Shown one piece after another: positions 59,601 to 64,000 of a DNA stretch of 64,000 nt. The position numbers were made by a program, and so were the translations under genes. Origin of the DNA: Cristatella mucedo (taxonomy: Eukaryota; Bryozoa; Phylactolaemata; Cristatellidae); NCBI GenBank assembly GCA_009760855.2, contig WPIO01000007.1:4034001-4098000 (forward strand), in the 5' to 3' direction. The notes below the pieces were generated by a model. That model did no database searches and was not told where the DNA came from. It saw nothing but the letters and a program-made list of their open reading frames with translations. Each line of letters begins with the position of its first letter. Position 1 is the first letter of the stretch.

Positions 59601-60857
59601 TCAATTATTCATTTGCATCCAAAGTGTTGGTCAATTATTGTTATTTGGCCGAGTAGTGAAAATCAAATATTCGGGACAGCCCTACTGCACGCATTCGGAT
59701 ATCCAGCATGTGATCAGTGTAGGCGCATTGGCGCTATCTGAGTACCAGGCCTGCTTAGCAGTTCTCGATGACTAGAGAAGTGCCTTGTACTTGAAGCATG
59801 TTGTGTCGTATGTTGATTTGAGTAGCTGCTTTGACAACAGCATATCAAGGAGAAGAAGCATACTTTTTTTAATGTCCTATTATTATTTATATGTTCGATT
59901 ATTTATTGTGCATCGCTACAACTTTATTGGGCGGTTGCGTTTGTAAGCCATTCATTTTTCTACGCCTTTTCAGTCCTGGTACCGCACACCTCTTCCTGTG
60001 GCCGAACACTGTCGGAAGACGGTATTCTTATCACCTCAACCCATATGCCTTCAGAGTACGTCTGCACGCTGGCTTCAGTAGCTTTCAGCTGCCGCTGCCG
60101 CCGCTGCTGCCGCTGCCGCCTCGCGGCCCCGTGCCGGGCTAGTTCTCGCTCGCTGTCAGTGGTCGGCGCTCGTGCGGCGGCACGCGATCGGTACTTCTGC
60201 ATGCTGGCTTGAATGTGCCACCGGCTTCGTGTGTATACTGCTGCAAGCGTGAAGAGTCTTTGCAGGAGATGCAGCTTTACGGTGACACCAGGCTCTTTCA
60301 ACGTGAGGAAACTGCTGGTGCGCTTTGAGCAGCTCTCGCTGCCTGCTCAGGGCAGCGTGCAGCCGACCATCACCATGACTCGCTACGCTGAGGTGCGTGC
60401 GTGCATGTGTTACCTCGCGCTCAAAGCACTGGCCCGTACTGTAGTAGACAAGAGCTGCCGGCTCCAGTGTACCACGTGACCAGCATAGTCTGCTCTGTCT
60501 GCACACCTGCAGGTGGGGAGCCGGTCACTGCTGCTGACGTTGTGAGCAAAATGGTGCAGCGGTTACGCTCCTGTGAAGCTGTGCTTTTTTGTCTTTGTGC
60601 TATTATAGCCCGTGGTTGTGATTCGCCAGAACAACTCAGGAGTCATTGGCAAAACTTTCTCATCATTGACGCCTGTGGAGTTTGAATTCAGAAATATGCA
60701 AAAGAACTCCGATTTCAGGATCGTCATAACGAGAACTGAAGGCAAGTGCTTAGCCACGACACCACTTCTCAGCTCAACATCAGCTGAACGAGCTGCCACC
60801 GCAGGCCCTGCCCTACGCAAACACCCACTCGCTCCCCCCTGCCGTGGTAGCAAATGA
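55443..60857 (+). CDS. Secreted CUB-like domain protein (unnamed), 4 or 5 exons
   Basis: Exons 55443-55521, 59974-60055, 60266-60392 and 60609 onward join in phase. Residues 1-22 are a clear signal peptide (MVARGIALVVFSLAYVVLVD). From residue 35 the mature protein reads CGRTLSEDGILITSTHMPSE, then RCSFTVTPGSFNVRKLLVRF and PVVVIRQNNSGVIGKTFSSL, ending FRIVITRTE at 140. This order (Cys-Gly near the start, about 20 residues to a second Cys, alternating hydrophobic strands, late F-R-I-x-I strand) is that of a CUB domain, an extracellular binding module. The usual second Cys pair is not evident. If exon 4 reads through, the protein ends at TGA 60855-60857 (178 aa); otherwise a GC donor at 60742 leads on. 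The partner or function is unknown. Confidence 0.7.
56183..56218. repeat. Perfect hairpin, 16-bp arms, 4-base loop
   Basis: CCTGCTGGCAGCGGAG, loop CCTT, CTCCGCTGCCAGCAGG. Confidence 0.95.
56572..56688. repeat. (GT)n-(TGCG)n-(GT)n compound microsatellite
   Basis: Alternating purine-pyrimidine over its whole length. Confidence 0.97.
57668..57743. repeat. Two overlapping perfect CAG/CTG hairpins
   Basis: First (57668-57702): GGGCCCACTGCTGCTG pairs with CAGCAGCAGTGGGCCC. Second (57701-57743): CCTTTACGCTGCTGCTGCTG pairs with CAGCAGCAGCAGCGTAAAGG. They share two bases. Confidence 0.95.
57930..58128 (-). mobile_element. LINE B 3' fragment
   Basis: TTCTGTAGCCCACTGAAAGC, CGATAGCCAACATACTCTCA and GTCGGTAGCAGGAGAGTAGA match the reverse-complement B 3' region. 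Confidence 0.75.
58490..58572. mobile_element. Small MITE with 21-bp perfect inverted ends
   Basis: CAGCTGTGTCCTAGGTTACG at 58490 and its reverse complement ending at 58572 are perfect 21-base termini. TA lies directly outside both. With the flanking TTAAA/TTTAA the match extends to 28 bases. The CAG...CTG ends and TA target fit a pogo/Tigger-type MITE. It is 83 bp with no coding sequence. Confidence 0.7.
58580..59355. other. CUB gene intron 1, nothing recognised
   Basis: AT-rich, with short ATATAA repeats near 59315-59355. Confidence 0.5.
59356..59490 (-). mobile_element. SINE S2 copy
   Basis: Reverse complement: AATTCATTTGCATAGTGTCC, AGAGAACTTGTCTCTATTCA, then CTCGAGCCCACGACCTCAG and CTGGACCACACCAG. 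A LINE A tail follows directly in the opposite orientation. Confidence 0.85.
59491..59585 (+). mobile_element. LINE A 3' terminus only
   Basis: GCAGAAAATGTAAAGCGCCT, AGAAAGAGATTGAGTTCTCT, GAGGGCACTTTATAAAGTGC and (ATT)n. Confidence 0.9.
59974..60055 (+). CDS. CUB gene exon 2
   Basis: Acceptor TACGCCTTTTCAG. Its first two bases complete Val with exon 1. Encodes LVPHTSSCGRTLSEDGILIT and STHMPS. Donor CAGA/GTACGT. Confidence 0.7.
60266..60392 (+). CDS. CUB gene exon 3
   Basis: Acceptor GAGTCTTTGCAG. The first base completes Glu. Encodes RCSFTVTPGSFNVRKLLVRF, EQLSLPAQGSVQPTITMTRY and AE. Donor GAG/GTGCGT, phase 0. Confidence 0.75.
60609..60857 (+). CDS. CUB gene exon 4 (terminal if read through)
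   Basis: Acceptor TTTGTGCTATTATAG, phase 0. Encodes PVVVIRQNNSGVIGKTFSSL, TPVEFEFRNMQKNSDFRIVI and TRTE by 60740. At 60741/60742 AAG/GCAAGT is a good GC-type donor. If it is not used, translation continues 38 residues to TGA at 60855-60857. Confidence 0.65.
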   Translation, partial: PVVVIRQNNSGVIGKTFSSLTPVEFEFRNMQKNSDFRIVITRTEGKCLATTPLLSSTSAERAATAGPALRKHPLAPPCRGSK

Positions 60858-61267
60858 CTCGAGTACAGTAGAGCAAGCCTTTCTACCCTGCAGAAAACCA
60901 AGATGTTTTGAATAGCAAATGTTTGGAAGCCATAGATGTAAAAGACTTTCCTTATCTGGCTGATTCATATTAAATTTAGTAACGTTGTAACGTTGCCACT
61001 TGCGCTATTTGTAATTCGCTAATTTTTGGTAACTCCAGCCTGGTGAACTCAATGTCGTTCGAGAGGGGAGTGAGCAATCCTTTGTCCTTATTACATCATA
61101 TTGCCACTGTTGGACACATGGCTATGTTGCTGTCTGTCACGGTTGAAGAGGGGATGGGAGTGTAGAGTGTAAGGCTGGGTATGTGTAGTGTATGAGCAAT
61201 GGTGCAGTTTGCTCTTAGCGGTACCTCTAACAAAGCCACTTGATTGATGGACGATTTTATTATATGT

Positions 61268-61410
61268 CCCTGCTGCCATTTCTGCCGACCAGCAAGTTCT
61301 GCCGGCCAGCAGCCATTTCTGCCAGCTGCCATCTGTGCTAACTGCCATTTCTGCTAGCTGCCATCTGTGCTAACTGCCATTTCTGCTAGCTGCCATGTCG
61401 GCTAGCCAGT
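61268..61410. repeat. Degenerate 16/32-bp tandem repeat
   Basis: CTGCCATTTCTGCTAGCTGC and CATCTGTGCTAA alternate. The clearest 32-bp units start at 61324 and 61356, with decayed units on both sides. Confidence 0.85.
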
Positions 61411-62026
61411 CTTAGCTAGTTAAGAAAACCATGTAGTTGTTTTATGAGACCTAGTCCGCGTCCTGTGATCCCCTCTGCTCGGTAGCTACTTGCAGGCAGA
61501 GGGCATGCCGGCCGGCTGACATGCACTCTTGATTTTCATTCCTAATTGAATACGGCACCGTTTCGCTTGCCTGTGTTCTTGGGATACCTAAGCAATCTGG
61601 AGCGATAATAATTTGCCGCGATCGGTAGCCAAATTAGGTTCCTGTGAGTAGCGATAGATCAGGTGACTCGGTTTCGTAGGACGGCAGTAGATATGAGTAC
61701 ACATGACCAGATCGCCGGCCGAGTGGGTGAGCAGCTAACTTTAGCATGACTTTAGGGTGGTCGTTAGTATGCAGAGCACCTGCTGCTACTGTAGCTCCCC
61801 AGTCGATCTTGAGCAGCTCATTGTGATATGGCACAGTGTGGACATACGTGGTGGCATCGACCCTATGGTCTTGCTGCTGGCTTGCTGAAGGGGGATTGCT
61901 TTTGTGGGGAGGGGCAGCCAGCTGTCTCCTCCCTCTTGGACCGACCCAAAAGGCCAGCCTAAGGTGAATATTTAATCTTTTTTATTGGTAAATTCCTGAG
62001 TATGTCCATACATTGCTCTTCTCTTC

Positions 62027-62140
<114 letters not shown>

Positions 62141-62748
62141 GCCACTCAGTGAGCATGTCGTGCAGAGCGTCCTGTTGTACAGAAGTGCATAACAATCGAG
62201 GTCTTGCGAGTCACTTCTGGTGCTGACTCGCTGTAGGCTAAGCACTCCTAGCAGAGCCCGTCCCGTGTGTCCAAAGAGTGTCTACCTTGTATTACAACTT
62301 GATAGAACTTGTGTATAGGGAGGCAAAGCGAGCTCCTAACTAACTGCCAGGGTATTACTGGAGCCATTAAGGTATTAAGAAAGCACGAGAAGGACCAGGG
62401 GATCCAGGCGTAGCGCCATGCAGCAGCCGAATGCTTTAGCAATGGGCTTGCGTGCGCAGCATGGAAGGGCAGCAGCAAGCTGAAGGATGAAGGTGAAATA
62501 GATGAAGGCCGGCGAAACGTGCAGCCTGCCACAGTCGCACAAGGCTCGGCAATACGATGTCGGGCCGTGGTGGCCGAGACTGAGCCTACCGAAACAACTT
62601 CCGGCTGTGAAGATCAGACAACCACGTTGGGTCTGCGGCCTTGCGTTTTAAGCGTGAATGCTAGATGGAAATTTGCTAGCGGACAATGAGAGGGGATAGA
62701 ACAAAATGGTGCAAAAACGAATTGTGAGGAGCTGAGGCATAGTTTTTT

Positions 62749-62812
62749 CCACCGGACGGCGAAGCTAATGGTTTGCCACTGTGGTGAAACCATTAGCTTT
62801 GCCGTCCGGTGG
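62749..62812. repeat. Inverted repeat, 26-bp arms, 12-base loop
   Basis: The left arm 62749-62774 starts CCACCGGACGGC. The right arm 62787-62812 ends GCCGTCCGGTGG. One mismatch in 26 pairs; the loop is GCCACTGTGGTG, itself partly palindromic. Confidence 0.95.
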
Positions 62813-63065
62813 ATGCGTCCTGGGGAAGTGGCCTTGCCAGCACGGATGCGGCAGCACGAGCGTAGGACGTGTCTTGCACCGAGTGTGCATGTCATGCACC
62901 CTCCCTTGCAGGCTCCTGCGGTGCCTCCCTCCATTCAGACAGCCTTTTGCTCCTCTCTTGTTGCGCGTGCTCTCCCGTCCTTCTCTTGCCGTCCTGAAGA
63001 GTCTTGTCTCCCTCTGTCAATGACTAAATTTGATCTGCCCTGCCGATCTGTGTCTCCTCTCATAG

Positions 63066-63148
63066 GTCTCGGCAGATCGACCCGAGCTCAGTCAGGCAGG
63101 CACACTGCATTCGCCTCACAGTGGGGCTCGCACAAGTGTCGAATGTAA
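63066..63148 (+). CDS. Alternative last exon of the CUB gene (candidate)
   Basis: TGTGTCTCCTCTCATAG is a strong acceptor. With the GC donor at 60742 the phase fits, giving GLGRSTRAQSGRHTAFASQW, GSHKCRM and TAA at 63146-63148. It has no family support; chance cannot be excluded. Confidence 0.25.
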
Positions 63149-64000
63149 AGCACCCCCCAGGGGTTGACAGTGAGTGGCTTGTTATTCTCCTTTTTTTCGA
63201 CGAGAAAGTCGAGAGACGAGTATGACTCTCGGACATCGAGCAAGATTCGGAGGAATGGCAAAGGTGTTGAAGTTATTAATTTTAGTAAAAATGTGTCTGG
63301 CTAATGCGCTGAAAGTAAGCAGTTTCGTGCTTGCGGCGCCTAGTCGCGATATAGTTTATAGTTTTAAAGATAAATCTGCTAGTGTAAGGGGATGTAATTT
63401 GAAAAGCAACGATCGGCTAAGCTAGCTTGCATCCGAGTTGTTGAGCGGCTGGTGGGATGATGGCATTTTTGTTTCGTTATCACAAGAAATTTGTGAGACC
63501 TGGCTCGCGGTTATCTTCGCATTCGAAACCAGTAGCTTGCGGAATTCAGGTCCAGCTATGTGCTGAGACCGGTGACATCTGCCACATATTAGAACTTCGT
63601 CAGCTGTCAGCTAAAACGTCAGCAGTTAGTAAATGCTCAAAGTCTTTGGTGCCAAGTTAGGATCACCTCGCCTTCGGCTGGCTTATCCTACTTTCACCTG
63701 AGGGCAGTGGACCACGTGGGTGCTCACATGCAGGTGTGGGTACAGGCTGACTTAAGCGGCCCATCATTCCGGACTCAGCACAAGTGTGCTGCCGTGAAAG
63801 TCGTCCGGGCGTTGTAGGTCGTGCTTTACACGCCGCTCATTACAATTGCCCAATCACATCTATCTTGATTTTTTTTTGTTTTGTTACGGGTATCTTTCCC
63901 GGGACCATTGAGAACTGTCAATATAATGCATTTGAGCCATCTGCTTAAAGTGGTGGATTTTTTGAAGAAAGTGGTGAAAGAAAAAGGATTTATTTTGTAG
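63149..64000. other. Window end, nothing recognised
   Basis: Short open frames only (63174-63425 and 63457-63660), without signal peptide or family motif. Confidence 0.5.

Overview
The window is nuclear DNA of an invertebrate animal. It has spliced genes with GT-AG introns plus one AT-AC and possibly one GC-AG intron, very long CA/GA/CT microsatellites, and many dead copies of L2/CR1-like LINEs and tRNA-type SINEs. Both recognisable genes (twisted gastrulation and GPAA1) are conserved across bilaterians. The sequence does not identify the phylum; arthropod or lophotrochozoan are both possible.

Three protein genes can be assembled by joining exons on splice-site and phase agreement. (1) 303-8435 (+): twisted gastrulation (tsg/TWSG1), a secreted BMP/chordin modulator, three coding exons, 275 aa. 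(2) 26565-49947 (-): GPAA1, a GPI-transamidase subunit, thirteen coding exons, 697 aa. Every junction phase closes, and intron 9 has the marks of a U12-type AT-AC intron. (3) 55443-60857 or beyond (+): an unnamed secreted protein with a signal peptide and one CUB-like domain, four exons, C-terminus uncertain. tsg and GPAA1 converge across about 18 kb of repeats. GPAA1 and the CUB gene are head to head, 5.5 kb apart. No functional link between the three is evident.

The repeats fall into clear families. LINE family A ends in a conserved stem and (TTA)n. LINE family B ends in a short TACAT-type tail. SINE S1 is tRNA-like. SINE S2 is tRNA-like with a tail resembling the 3' end of LINE A. There is also a broken pogo/Tigger-type DNA transposon (14801-16868), a solo LTR (21818-22559), a small TA-flanked MITE (58490-58572) and two Tc1/mariner relics. 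Several are nested with target duplications: a B copy in an A copy, an LTR in a LINE, and a pogo element probably in a LINE. Some long perfect hairpins remain unexplained (52493-52588, 56183-56218, 57668-57743, 62749-62812).

Most long open frames here are microsatellite translations, LINE relics or shadows. No gene for a new biological system was found. The least expected items are the AT-AC intron, the CUB gene, the S2/LINE A tail sharing and the unexplained hairpins.
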